Positions 11,451 through 23,262 of a stretch of DNA of 64,000 nucleotides are shown piece by piece. The position numbers were made by a program, and so were the translations under genes. Positions within the stretch are counted from its first letter, which is position 1, and each line of letters opens with the position of its first letter. Source of the DNA: Melampsora larici-populina 98AG31 (lineage: Eukaryota > Basidiomycota > Pucciniomycetes > Pucciniales > Melampsoraceae); the NCBI RefSeq assembly GCF_000204055.1, contig NW_006768784.1, forward strand, positions 855,323 through 919,322, in the 5' to 3' direction. The notes below the pieces were generated by a model. That model had not been told where the DNA came from. It did no database searches and was given only the letters and a program-made list of their open reading frames with translations.

Positions 11451-14158
11451 TTATTTTTATGTTTTTGATTTGTTGTTTCCAACTTCTGTAGACTCAGTTT
11501 CCACTTTTATTTCACCAATGGCAATAGCTTAAAAACAAGAGCAGTGATAGTGATGATGAGATCAGATGTTATCTTGTGGATTTGAAGTCTTGAGTTCACC
11601 AACTACAATGGCTTTCAGAATCAGTCTTCACTCATATTTCATCAACTACAATAGGAGCAGTGATTGTGATTGTGACCAGATATTTCATCTTGTTGATTTG
11701 TTCCCTCAACCTTGTGCAGACCCAGTATCTACTTTTATTTTTCCATTTACAATGGCTTCAGCAAATGCAGTGAAAAGTGATTGAACTCCATGTCGTCAAA
11801 CTTCTTTGTTGAAAACTAATTCTCCCCAGTGCATCTTTTCATTCACATCAAGACTTTGAGATCTTCCATTAAGTGTAAGTCTTGATCTTGGTTTCTTAGC
11901 TCAGCAATAACTTTGTACTGAGCAAGACTATTTGTATGAGTTGGGGATTGAGTCAGAAGCCAACAATCAGCCCAAAACCGCAAGCTGACCTTGGCCTGGC
12001 ACAAGTGACCAGAGAATCCAAAGCCATGACCAAACCACAAGCCTCTAGAGCCTGGTTGTTCTTGAGGCTATCTGTAGTGAATAGCCTTATACTATCTGTA
12101 ACTAACTAGGTGCAAGGATAGGAACTCTTTATGAAATAATTCAATGCGGATCTGAAAATCTATGCAATAGAGCAGAAGAGAACCTGGACAGACAGGTGTA
12201 TGATGTGAGCTCTATGATAAGACTCAAATAGAACAATGAACACTGGGCGGAAGAGATCAACACCTTACCTGCAGAAGTGCAGGGAGTAAGAGAACAAAAA
12301 GAACTATTTGAGACACATGTGAGCGCTATCCAGGAAACAGTGATGAAGGTGAGAACAGTGAAAGAGCTTACTCTTGAGCAATCAATTCCTAACAGTGAGG
12401 AAGAAAGTCAGAGCTCAAGAGAGGCTGGGTATAAGAGTAAACTGAGCACAAGGTACAGACACAAGAAAAATTCTGACAAGGGGCTCAAAACAAGTGAACA
12501 CACACAAAATTGTATAGCTATTCTCAAAGAGGAAAAATTGAAACCCATCATTCCATCTACATTCCACACACTATTCCTGATTTGAATACCACATCTCCTC
12601 ATTCATCAACCACATGAAACCAGTCCTTGAATCCCAATCAATCTTGATTTCAAAATCTGAATTGCCCACACACACACGGCTTGAGTCATCACATACACAC
12701 ACTACTAATCACTGTGAAGGTCTTGAAAGTGATCACAGTCTGTTTACCACAACACTTTAATTGAAAGAAATTCAATTATAAGATAGTAAAGATCTTTTGT
12801 GTTCTTTTTGAGAACAACAAAGAAGATGAAAATGTATTGAAGTCAAAACCTGTTCTTGTTACAGGACAAAACCTCATAATTGTATGTAAAATTTACAGGA
12901 TTTCACAACATGGTTTCCTCAGACCCATACGCCTTATCACAACACAAACAAAAAAAAACAATCAAAAACTAAAACACCATGAAAAGAACAAAAGTTTAGA
13001 AAAAACAGAAGAAAATGATTGAAAACAAAGAGTAAAGATCTAAAACAAAAAAATGTAAAAAAAAACAAAAACAATGCAACAAAAAATAAAGATTGGATGA
13101 GGTTATTGAGCTTGAGATTCATGAGTGGTGGGATGGGCAATTTCCAAAGCCATAGGCAGTTTGAAATTTGGATTAAACACCAGTTATGTTTTGACTGCTT
13201 AACTCTTTGATTTTCATTTTGGAAAAAAACAAGCTACTTAGGAACACCTGTTGATACCAGTGATGTGGACAACAAGCATGAGATACATCCTTGTCCTTAG
13301 GATGGCAGGCGTAGATACAATATATTTTCATTCAATTAAAGTTTGAAATCTTTTGATATCATATTTCTTGGCATAGATTCTTTGTTGGGTTTTTATACAA
13401 CAATGAGCAAGGAGCAATGCAATAGATTGTGTTGTGGTTAGAATTTTTATAGCATCCACATTTGATTATTTTTTCATGAATAAACCACAAAATCTGTCAA
13501 GGGTTTTGGCCATTGTGCAGCAATACAATACAGTCTCCACATCCACACCCAACCTGCCCCTGATCCGGTCTCTTCCTGAGACCCTGAGCACATCCTTGGA
13601 CTACACCATATATCCAAGAGACCTCTTGTAAACTACACTGTGCTTTAAAATTATCTTTGACTCCTCAGTTCCCTGGTTTCTTGTTTCTTGGCATTGAGGA
13701 TTGGAAGACTTTGTTAAGTTTCTTCAACACATTGTGATATTATACACTATCAACCAATGGCATTAGAGGCAAACATCCAAGATATTATTGGATTAACATT
13801 AACACTCAAAAGAAAAAAATGCCCCAAAGAAAACATACAAGCTTTTTGTCATGTCTATTACAATGACTCTCATCAATTTTATGGGCTGAATTCATCTCTG
13901 GCCCACCATCCAAGGAGACTCTAGATTCTCATCTCTAATGAAAGTATTATTATTTTTTATCCTATTTCTTTGATATACACACCTCTTGTCTCTCTGACAG
14001 GTGGATTTGGCTGAAACTATTACTGTTTTGGTTGTCCTTCTCTGAGCTAAATTGTACCTTTCATTGCCCATGAATTCTCCTGTAATTCAGTTTGCTATCA
14101 AAATTGGTCAAAGTATAATTAGGACAATCCAGTGGCAAATAAAATCATTTTCTGAGTC
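11451..14158. other. Decayed repetitive DNA, no supported gene
   Basis: A degenerate direct repeat lies at about 11465-11580 and 11640-11760 (shared ACTTTTATTT, GAGCAGTGAT and CTTGTNGATTTG blocks). About 12130-12585 reads as a coiled-coil-like Glu/Lys-rich segment with stop codons upstream, possibly an old Gag or transposon remnant. 12660-12710 is CA-rich and 12940-13090 is extremely A-rich. No long terminal repeats, intact frames or RNA genes were found. Confidence 0.45.
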
Positions 14159-14466
14159 TCAGCCTGAGCCCCGACCGGAAAAATGCGGGTAACCGCCCCC
14201 CAAACCAATACCCAATAAGCCCCCCCGTGCCCAAACCCTACCCCGAACCAATGAAAACCCGGCTCTCAGAAGCCCCCCCCCAACCCCTATCCCAAATGCC
14301 AAAACCCGCGGGAAGCCGGGGGTCCCCGCGGATAAAATTGGGGGGTTGAGCACTATGCCCCCCCGCCTCCAAGCCCTAAGGGGCCCAAAAAGCCTGACCG
14401 ATCCCGCACCCCGAGAGTTCGGGGCTCAGGGAACCCTTGGGGCGTTGGTTCCGGGGCTCAGGCTGA
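14159..14466. mobile_element. GC-rich 308-bp inverted-repeat element
   Basis: TCAGCCTGAGCCCCG at 14159-14173 is matched exactly, inverted, at 14452-14466. The flanks add further partly matching CTGAGTCT/AGTCTACA sequence. The interior is dense in C and G runs (CCCCCC, GGGG, CGCGGG) and stands out sharply from the AT-rich surroundings. It has no credible reading frame. It is best described as a MITE or other short non-autonomous element of unknown class. No clean target duplication could be assigned. Confidence 0.65.
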
Positions 14467-14545
14467 GCTGAGTCTACATTGAACTAGGTCAAGCTGCATT
14501 GTTAATGCAAAGTCAAAGAAACACATGTGATATTTGTTACACTTA

Positions 14546-14669
14546 CGGTACTCAAAGTTGTGTGTAGTTTATGTATACTTTTTTGTGTATAATTTTGGCC
14601 TCTTTTTCCCTGCCAAAAGAAACTATCCACAAAAAACTATCCACACACTATCCACAACTTTGAGTACTG
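14546..14669. mobile_element. TA-flanked MITE, family 1 copy 1
   Basis: The termini read CGGTACTCAAAGTTGTG on the left and, reversed, CAGTACTCAAAGTTGTG on the right. A TA precedes the left end; the right flank is TC, so the duplication has decayed on that side. A second copy at 38733-38842 shares both termini and the interior motifs CTCTTTTTCCCTGCC and ACTATMCACA. CAGT-starting ends with a TA duplication are typical of Tc1/mariner-type MITEs. Confidence 0.75.
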
Positions 14670-15603
14670 TCACACATAATATGACAGCAAAAACAGGGAC
14701 CATTTGTGAGACAATTTGGTGGAATTGAACTGACAAGGGCTTGTGTCACAACTTAACAGAGCCTGTACATACAATCATTCAATCATGGGAAATGTCAGAT
14801 CATGTCAGATTAAAAAAACATACATCACAACAAACACAATCTCATAACTATTTTCCAGGATACACACCAAAGTATGTAATGACACAGTGAAACTCTCTAT
14901 ATTTATAGGTACCTATAACATGTATCACTTGCTGCATAAGTAAAAATAAATACTTGGTAAGCTTATATGAGGGGATATCATCCTTCTTTCCACCTAAATC
15001 CAAGGAGTCATCATACCATCTCAAAAAATCTTTATCCAAAAAGTCTTACTCCTAATCATTCATTGTCTTTACTGCATATCACAAAACTTATCATTTCATA
15101 GAAACAGTGGGTAAATCTCTTTCATTGTTCTTGATCCTCTTGATTTCTTTGAAGTGGTTTAACTTAGAGGATCAGAATCATGCCCTCAATGGAAATGTCT
15201 GGCAACCAGATCCCAGTGTGGATAATGTGATGACTCTTATATTTATCTTGATGTTGTGGTACAGACTTAAGGATCCATTTTATCTAGAGTTGATCCAAGA
15301 GATATTTCCCTTTTGATTTCATGTTTACCCTCTCTATGCTTGTCTCCTTGATCCCATCTTCTACAGTACTGGGCATCAAAGTTATTCTTGAAGTGACCCA
15401 CCACATCCTTAAAACAATTAGATTAACATATACTTGCTTCTTCCATTTACAGTCTTTACCTATAAGATCACTTGCACGGGAAGTTTACATCAACAGTCAC
15501 AGAGGTTCTTGATAAGTTTGACTGTTGACTTTATATCATTCAGAAGGCACTTTCCAGTAAGTTTTCAGAAGCTTTCACTGTCAGATCAGTGAGATACTGA
15601 TTC
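14670..15603. other. No gene recognised
   Basis: AT-rich sequence. A frame at about 15107-15316 would encode a hydrophobic N-terminus but lacks an ATG. The segment 15321-15600 probably includes the promoter of the secreted-protein gene that follows. Confidence 0.4.
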
Positions 15604-15984
15604 ATGATCAAACTTTTAGCAATGTTTTACAATGGCTCTGTGAAACTTATGATAGTCATATCTTTTATGGCACTTGCACATGGGCCCAAGTACACAAAGG
15701 CTCTGCCAGAAGAGGCTGGTTTGTCAGATGTGGCTGCATATGGTGACTGTGATTGGTGTGAATTTCCAAGGAGACTTGAAAGGAGATTCAACAAAGAATG
15801 TGGAGAATTGTTTAGTTGTGGGTGTGAAGAGGATACATTCACACCACATGAAGACCCAGTGGCATGTGAAAGGGAGGTCGCCAAGACCGAACTCATTTGT
15901 ACAAACCCGCAATGCCAGAAAATTGTGGTGCAAAACCCTTGTAGAAGTGATCATTTCAGAACCTGTTATATTTTTCATGGTTGA
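15604..15984 (+). CDS. Small secreted cysteine-rich protein (candidate effector)
   Basis: A single uninterrupted frame of 126 aa. Residues 14-25 form a strongly hydrophobic core (LMIVISFMALAH) that fits a signal peptide. The start could also be the in-frame ATG at residue 7 or 16, which would give a more compact signal. The mature part has ten cysteines (residues 49, 52, 66, 72, 74, 88, 99, 104, 113, 121), with the patterns CDWC and SCGC, suggesting up to five disulfides. Small size, a signal peptide and many cysteines are the usual features of rust secreted effector candidates. No known domain is recognised. It lies in repeat-rich DNA far from housekeeping genes, also common for effectors. 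Function is unknown; an unrelated secreted protein is equally possible. Confidence 0.6.
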   Translation: MIKLLAMFYNGSVKLMIVISFMALAHGPKYTKALPEEAGLSDVAAYGDCDWCEFPRRLERRFNKECGELFSCGCEEDTFTPHEDPVACEREVAKTELICTNPQCQKIVVQNPCRSDHFRTCYIFHG

Positions 15985-16481
15985 GATTCAGATAAAATGA
16001 TTCTGCATGTCAGTTTGAAAGTTTGCATAATTAGTCTTCTATCATCCCTTGGCTAAAATATATCTCTTATAAACAGTTCCCAATGGACCTGTTCTTCCAA
16101 GACCCCAAAGCATGACCACATAGATTGTCTTATTCTCTTGTCTTCAAGTTTTCCTGAGCTAGCCATCTGGTAGACTTCTTGAGTTCTGAATTCTTATAGA
16201 CTTGTATTGGAAGAGTCCTCATTACTCCTGATTTCCTGCCTTTGGGAGACCTCCTTTTTGTGCTTTTACTCTTGTAAGGCTACAGCTGGAATGATACAAA
16301 GGTTTATGCGGACGAGTCTCTGATGCCCATATTCACTATGGTGCTGATATACTTTCTGGATATCCCCTTTCTTAAGACATCCTCAAACAAACAACTAAGG
16401 AAGATATGAACGTGATCAAAGTCCTTTCAGCGTGATCTAGTGTCACAGATAACCAGGGTGCTTACATACTTGATCATTGTA
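15985..16481. other. 3' flank of secreted-protein gene; nothing else seen
   Basis: Unique-looking sequence without an open frame of note, ending at the TA that borders the pogo-like element. Confidence 0.4.
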
Positions 16482-16906
16482 CAGTGAGTTTCCTTTATGA
16501 GCATTCACTACACAAGCATATTTTTATTCAAGCATCAAAAATGATGCGTCCATTTTTGGTGGGCAGTAAAATCAGATTTATAAGCATATTAAACATATGC
16601 TCCAGGTTTTGGGTGATATGCTTGTAAAATCACATGTTTAGCATGGGAAAACAAGCATGACATAAATCACGGAAGCAGTTATGCTTCAATATGATGTGAG
16701 CAAGGAAGCTAAACCGGCTTAAATCAGACTGAATTGAGTTGGAAAGGTCAGATTGACAATCTACAGCAACTTTGGCCATCTCCATTGTGTACATGTGCAG
16801 GTGTCCATCTTGTTTCTGTCAATCTCTTTCTAGGACAGATTGACCCCTCACGTGTTCAAAAGACCACTTCTCATACTTGAAGAAAGTAGTTGCTCCAACC
16901 AAATTA

Positions 16907-17131
16907 CAGCCGTTATCACAATTAACGGTAGAATTCTGTGATCATGCGTCGCTCTCGAGGTTAAATCTGGAGAAGTCAAAACTGGATTAAACCCAGTTTT
17001 GCACCCAAATGAACAAGGAGGCCTGGGAGACCTGTCACTTTGAGCCGGCTTCAACTAGTTTTTGACTTTTAGATTAAATTCCGATGCAACACACCAATGA
17101 AGAATTCTACCATTAATTGTGATAACGGCTG
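16907..17131. mobile_element. 225-bp MITE inside the pogo-like element
   Basis: The ends are inverted copies: CAGCCGTTATCACAATTAA at 16907 and its complement ending at 17131, extending to GGTAGAATTCT with one mismatch. TA flanks both sides (16905-16906 and 17132-17133). It has no coding capacity and is another Tc1/mariner-type non-autonomous element, younger than the element it sits in. Confidence 0.75.
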
Positions 17132-17138
17132 TAGTTTT

Positions 17139-17578
17139 GAGGCCCTTTTGAATCCTGAGATTGAGGCTCAATCTACCGAAGCTGAAGTTCCAATGCCTAC
17201 AGACATTGAGATCCTTGTACCACTGCTACTGGCCATGAGGTCTTGCCGATGGAAGAGGAGGCAGAAGAAGATGCTGATGAACCTCGGCAAACGTCAACCA
17301 TCTCACAGGCAAAATCCGCTGTTGATGAGCTCAAGTACTTCTTATTTTCGCGTCCAGTCCAGTACTTCCATCCCAAAATCAACCAATCCGAGGCTGATCA
17401 CATACAAGCTTTGAATAAGCTTCTTGATGATCTCACCCTCAGACAGACCCAAAATCTAACTCAGTCAAAGATCACGCAGTTCTTCTCCATTAAGAACTCG
17501 ACTAAAATCCACACTCATGTATCAAATCCGGTTCAACCAGGTGTAATAGACACACGATTAATATCAAAATCACCTTGA
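17139..17578 (+). pseudogene. pogo-like transposase C-terminal remnant with PIP-box
   Basis: The fragment begins just after the MITE in one frame (up to about 17225) and continues in another from 17243, so at least one frameshift is present. The second frame encodes an acidic stretch (EEEAEEDADEP), a helical segment (SAVDELKYFLF..QALNKLLDDL) and then QSKITQFF (17462-17485). Q-x-x-I-x-x-F-F is the PCNA-interacting peptide consensus. Established knowledge: pogo-type transposases can carry such a motif near the C-terminus. The catalytic core and N-terminal CENP-B-like domain are missing. Confidence 0.6.
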
Positions 17579-18414
17579 GCGACCGACTTTTCTGAATCGA
17601 TTCCGGCCTCGTCCAAACCATTCTCTTCCTCTGACTCTTATATGATTGTTTTCTTTCTGACTTTCTTATTGTTTGGTCTATCTCATTTTTACAACTATCA
17701 GCCCTCCAAGCAATTCTTTTTAAACATCTACAATCTTCTTCGCATCCTCAAAAAATTGATTGATACCTGCGGCTGCCTAGTTCCTCCCAAATCACATGTA
17801 AACATTTTCTTGATCACTTAATCTGGCTATATTTTTGCCATAAAGCACCCTTGAACTCTCAATGTCTCTACACATGATTTACGAATGAAATCAATGAATT
17901 TAGGAATGAATTTGATCCATTTCTCGGCCTAAAAAAGCCATTTTTAGAGCTAAACATAATGTTTAAGCATAAATATTTCTCCACAGCATTTATGCTCTTA
18001 TGAGCTCTTGTTCGATAAGAAGCATATTCTATATTAGCATAGGATTGTGTGCCACCATCACCATGCTTATAAAGGAAACTCACTGTATATCTATATGCCT
18101 CTCGCATATATTGAAACTATCTGTTGGGAACCTTCTGCCAGTCAACGGAATAGTTTGTTGTGTTTGGATAAATTTGCTGTTAGAGCACCCACTATGGTGG
18201 GCGTGTTTTAACGTAGATTTAGCGTTCCTGAGTGCAAGATTTAATCATGCGCGTTTTACCTAAATTGGTAAACGCATGAAATCCACTATGGGATGATGTA
18301 ACGAGTGATTTAGCTACGATGAATCACTGTGGATCGTCCTGATCCACAGTGGTTTGATTTTGAAATATGATAACTTATCTTTTCATAAATCTCATCCAAA
18401 AAAAACTCAATCAA

Positions 18415-19753
18415 ATGCCTGCGCCGAATTCCTTGAAAAGACAAATCAACGGTCTTTTGAAGGCTTCAAACGATGATGATGAAGAACAAGAGTTTGACCA
18501 ACTCATATTTGAAATTTTGTTTGATAAGCCTCGCACACCATCTCCACCTCCTCAGACTTGAATCCAAATAGATCGAGATCGAGAACGACGTGCTCAGCAA
18601 CTCTACGAGGATTACTTCGCACCCAACGCTAGATACGAGTCCAAATTTGAACGTAGATTTCGAATGAGTAAAGAGCTGTGTTTGAGAATCATCGAAGATT
18701 TACAAAAATATGATAGATTCTGGGTTCAAAAGGCAGATGCCTGTGGTGTGATGGGACTCACAGTTTATCAAAAGGTAGTTTGTGCTCTGAAGCAGCTCAC
18801 CTTGGGAATTCCAGCGGATGCGACCGATGACTATATTGGTATTGGGGAAACCACAGCAATATTAACTCTCAAGCTTTTCATGAAGCATATCAACGAAATC
18901 TACGGTGCGGATTACCTTTGACCACCCAATCCCGAAGAACTCAATCAGATTATGAAAGAGTATGAGTTACGTGGTCTTCCTGGCTGTAAGGGGAGTCTAG
19001 ATGGTATGCATTGGGCTTGGAAGAACTGCCCACTTGGATGGAGTGGGCAGTTTGAAGGAAAAGAACATACCCCTACTGTTATACTTGAAGCAGTAGCCTC
19101 CCAAGATCTCACGATCTGGCACACTTTCTTTGGAACTCCGGGTTCTTTGAATGATATCAATGTATTAAATCGATCATTTCTCTTTGCCGATTTTCTCAAA
19201 GGTATGTTCAATTTTGCTTTCTTTCAAGTTCATTATCTGAGGAATTTGTTTTCTAGGAAATGAAGATGAAGTTCATTTCACCGTCAACGGAAAACTCTAC
19301 AAACAAGCCTATTATCTAGGTGATGGGATCTATCCCGATTGGCCAACAATTGTGAAAGCGCCGCGAGATCGGCAATCACCAGCAGCCAGGCTTTTTGCTG
19401 AAGCTCAAGAAGCGGCTAGAAAAGATATAGAAAGAGCTTTTGGAGTTATACAAATTCGATTTGGAATAACTCATATGCCGTGTTGAATGTGGTACCTAGT
19501 AGATATGCACTCGGCTATGATGTGTTGTCTAGTCTTACACAATATGATCATCCAAGATCAAGGATCACTCGATCCTATAATCAAAGCTTACACCTCTCAA
19601 ACAAGAATTATTCCAAAACTACAAGATCCTGGTGTACAAAATACCCTCATGACGTACCTTCAAAACACCCTTATTTTAAGAAATTCGACTGCTCATCAAG
19701 AGCTTCAGCGCGATCTCACAATGGACCTCTGGCTGAAGGAAGCAGGGCAATGA
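18415..19753 (+). pseudogene. PIF/Harbinger transposase with three nonsense mutations
   Basis: Exons 18415-19201 and 19257-19753 hold one continuous frame apart from TGA stops at 18559-18561, 18919-18921 and 19484-19486. The conserved DDE blocks of the PIF/Harbinger nuclease (harbi1-like) are visible: GSLDGMHWAWKNCP (first Asp), GTPGSLNDINVLNRS (second Asp) and ERAFGVIQ (Glu). At the second and third stops the family normally has Arg (YL-R-PPNPEE, PC-R-MWYL). All three are preceded by T, so each can be explained by TCGA becoming TTGA. The protein cannot be made in full. The partner gene downstream is still open, so the element may persist as a non-autonomous copy. Confidence 0.9.
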
Positions 19754-20007
19754 TGGTCACTTTTTTAAAACCAACTTTTTATACTGATATTGCATTTGTT
19801 AAACTAATTTAAATATACATACACATGATTATATTGCTGGATGAGATTCATATCTACCGATTTAAATTTAAATACATAAGTTTTTTGCTCGATGATGGTT
19901 TAAGATTTGTATTGACATGACTGAGACTATGAAAGAGAAAATGAGCTCGATTTGAATGTGATTAACATCTGTAACTAATTGATGAGGAAATAGAAATCAG
20001 AATGTGA

Positions 20008-20917
20008 CTATTGATATCTTTGAGCAACTTCTTCCTTCAACCCTCGTAATATTCTCTTTGAAATCTCGTCAGGACAATCTTCTTCCTTCGCTCGAGCGAT
20101 TTCAAGATCCTTACTTTTAAGTTCGCTTGTCATTAAGCTATTTGCAATTCTATTAGACTCTTCACTAGCATCTGCTCGTCGGCTTGCAACTGCCGTAAAT
20201 GAATTCATCGCTTCGATCCTTGCCATGTCATCACTAGCTGTTTTTCTTGAATCAACTCGCTGCTTCTTTGCAGCCTTTCCACCCATCGGACGTTCACCAC
20301 TATCTTCAGGTCGAGCACGCGAGTTGGAGGAAGTTGAGGCTGAAGTTGATCCACCTTCAGTCGCATCTGGAGGTGGAAGGAGTTCTCGAGGGGGTGCTGG
20401 AGGAGGATGATTCCTTTGGTTGATAAGATGGACATCCCACTTGGGTTCATACCGAAGTTTCTGCCAAGCAGCGAGATGTTTGAAAGAAGTTTTCATCTCG
20501 GCTTGGTAGATCTTCATGGCATCAACTATCCAGGTGTCAGGAGAAGAGCCAGATGGGGGATCGTGTTCCAGACGAGCGTAGATTCCTGAAAACTTGAGAG
20601 TTGCTGGATTCAAAGTACGCCATCTGAAGGTAAAACAAGTTAAAATATTTAAATCTGTAATATACAAATAGAAGGTAAAGTTGTACTTACTGACCCTTGC
20701 ACATCTTGCCTGAGCGGGTTGTGACCGAGTGAGAATTAAAATGAAGAGAAACATCGTCGAAAAAGGCATCACCACTCATGTTATTTGAGTATTCTGGCCG
20801 AGTACTAGTCACAACCCACGATATCGCAAGCTGTTCAAGTTTGGGTTCAGTCCAGTTGTCCCCGCGTTTTGAACTGGCTGTTGAACGAGCAGGGGTTGAG
20901 GCTGGAGGAACTGACAT
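20008..20917 (-). CDS. Harbinger partner protein, SANT/NAM-associated type
   Basis: Exons 20917-20691 and 20623-20008 join to 280 aa; the intron (67 bp) is phase 2. The N-terminal half has the tryptophan-spaced helices of a SANT/trihelix-like fold (NWTEPKLEQLAISWVVTS, then GQWRTLN and AAWQKLRYEPKW). A Pro/Ser/Arg-rich linker and a charged C-terminal helix follow (SELKSKDLEIARAKEEDCPD). This combination is common beside Harbinger transposases in rusts and resembles the plant no-apical-meristem-associated family. Known role of Harbinger partners: a Myb-like protein that binds DNA and helps bring transposase to the ends. It is convergent with the broken transposase at 18415. The C-terminus resembles exon 4 of the chimeric gene at 10347. 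Confidence 0.8.
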
Positions 20918-21553
20918 CTTGATTTGATTCGACTTGAAGTGTGATGTTCCAAGTTGTGATGTCTCGAAGTTGAGATTTGATGAACTTTGAAATTTGAAGT
21001 TCAAACGTGAAGTTTTGAAGTTTGAAGTTTGGAGTTTGAGATGAAATGGTATGTATGCAGTTTGAAGTTTTGAGAACAGTAGTTTTCCTACGATAAATCA
21101 AGTCGTAGCTGTTCGTAGATTTAAACATGGGGAAAGCAAGATTTGAGGGCACGTTTGGTTGGGATTATTTTGTGAGATTATTTTCGATAATTGCAGTCGA
21201 ATTTCAAAAAAATCGCTGTTGAAAAAAACACGTTTGGCAGTGATTTTTGTACCTAAAAAAAATCTCAATCCCGGTCCCAAAAGTAGCTTTTGGGTACCTT
21301 TTGGATAATCTCAAAAAGGGAGATTATCCAGTCGATAATCTCTATTTGGGACTTGTCAAAGATTGTCCTCGATCTCCTTTGACGTCATCACTACGAGTTC
21401 CAAACCTTTTTGGAACTCTTTGACGTCGAGATCACTTTGAATCAAATTGATCAAAGTACTATCAAAGATCATCCTCGATCACTTTTCTCTTTACCATTTC
21501 AAAACAATCAAGGCCTTTTTTTTATAAGCCCATCTTTTCAAAAAGCACAAACT

Positions 21554-23011
21554 ATGCCTCGAGCTCAGAAAGAAAAAAAAGAAAAGAAACAAAAGAAAGA
21601 AAAGAAACAAAAGAAAGATGAGAAAGATGAGAAAGATGAATCCGAAGAAGAACCGACTGAATCCAAAACGGAAAAGGCCAAGTGGACTGATTCCAAGGTT
21701 TGGTTCACATTGAATGAATTCATATCCGAGAAAGAAAACGGCAACATGAATGGCACCACCTGGAAGCCAATTGCATTTACGAACGTCACCAACAGCTACA
21801 ATAAAGCGTATCCAGATGAACCTATGACCAAACGGCAAATTAAGAACATGTACACTGGAGTAAGTACATTCAATCTTTGCATGCTCGATTGTATAATGCT
21901 TAGTACATATCTGTGTCTATCTATTCAGAGAAAGAGTACATACAGTAAGGCTCGAAGATTGAAGATGAACTCGGGAATTGGCTGGGTTGACGGTGAATGC
22001 TGGATCGATATGCCAAAGCAATGGTGGGATGAGACTGGCGATGTAAGTGACTTTTGTATAATGATCATGTTCATATAACATTCTGACTATTCATTATACT
22101 TATGTACACTAGAAAGACAAAGATGCCGGCGGATTTCGAAACCAATCTTTCATTTTCTACAATCAAATGGACGAGTTACTCCATACATCGAAACCTGCCG
22201 GTGCACTACGTACTGGAACAAGCAGTGCTGTGCGAGTCAAAGCGAAACAAGTAGAGGATGAAGATGAATCAGACGACGATGAATCAGACGACGATGGATC
22301 AGATGAAGAACAAAAAAAGAATAAAAGAAAAGCAGACAGTGAACCCAGAGATGCTCAAGGATTAACCGCAGCTGAACGAGCTCTAGATGATGGTTCTCAA
22401 GACAGCGAAGATTCCAATCAAAAGGTCACTATCAATTCAGGTCAGTAAATCAATTTTTCTTATGTTTCAGTCTCCCATTCTCATCAAATTGTAACTCTCA
22501 AGGAGCTCGTGCGAGCAAGTCACAGAAAGGAAAGGGAAAAGCCATCCGAGTCAATCTCTCTGATTCTGACTCAGAAGAACCTTCGGCTTCTCGAAAGAAA
22601 CAACCTGCCTCAAAAAGTAGCATCAAGAAGAAAACACCAGCGCGCCAGGTCAAGCCAGGCACGCTAGCAAATGCCATTGCTGAAGCTTCAAAGGACTCGG
22701 TCGAGAAGGCAAAGGATGCCCTCAAACGCGATGGACTCCGAGCAACCGCCTCAACCGATCGTGATCGATCCATTGAGGAAGCTGCTCGCATCAAATCTGA
22801 GAAATTTCCGCATCAACAGAATGCTATGAAATTATTCAATTCAGAGAGTTCTATTCATTTCCCTAACTTCAAAGATCGCTACATAGCAATCAATGTCATC
22901 AAAGCAGAGATTGAGGCCGCTGTTTTTGAAGGTTTGAATGATCAAGACCGCTGGGAATGGTTACAAGAAGAAGTGTTGGAAAAGAAGAAAAAACAGGCAA
23001 ATGAGATGTAA
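21554..23011 (+). CDS. Harbinger partner protein, Myb/SANT-like (Myb_DNA-bind_3 type)
   Basis: Exons 21554-21859, 21929-22042, 22113-22440 and 22503-23011 join to 418 aa with consistent phases. A Lys/Glu tract (residues 5-45) precedes the DNA-binding region KWTDSKVWFTLNEFISEKEN, which continues over exon 2 to SGIGWVDGECWIDM and QWWDE. The W-T-D start, the MTKRQIKNMYTG block and the SG-GW motif are those of Myb_DNA-bind_3-type proteins that accompany transposons. An acidic DDDESDDDGSDEEQ stretch and a Ser/Lys-rich segment follow, then a final helix with WEWLQEEVLEKKK. It probably provides end recognition and nuclear import for the transposase; that role is inferred from the family. Confidence 0.8.
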
Positions 23012-23262
23012 CATAGTCTTATCATTTCATCAATCAAACAAACTAAAAAGAATCACATTATTAACAAAAGATAGTCATGATATGTTTATTAGCTGATAAT
23101 AATATGTAGTTAATCATTGACTAATTTTCTTTCACCAGTATATTTTAAAATCACACCACACACCCAATCCACCCGGCTTTGAAAGAAATACAAAAGTCTT
23201 TATGACATTTAAATTCTTCTTATAAAACTAATTTTCATTGATCATGATAAGATAAGATGAAT

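Larger units (their letters stand above)
16482..18085. mobile_element. Decayed pogo/Tigger-like Tc1/mariner element
   Basis: The left terminus (16482) and the inverted right terminus (18085) share CAGTGAGTTTCCTTTAT plus about six more bases with one mismatch, and TA flanks both ends (16480-16481 and 18086-18087). At 1.6 kb it is too short for a full element. It keeps only the C-terminal part of a transposase (17139-17578) and has been entered by a small MITE (16907-17131). The TA duplication, CAGT start and PIP-box in the remnant together point to the pogo branch. Confidence 0.7.

Noticed and set aside
12277..12585. Coiled-coil protein gene
   Set aside because: The Glu/Lys-rich frame continues upstream only through stop codons and has no start context or conserved motif; it looks like a decayed element.
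15107..15316. Second small secreted protein upstream of the cysteine-rich one
   Set aside because: The frame starts with GTG, has no in-frame ATG before the hydrophobic stretch and lacks cysteines.
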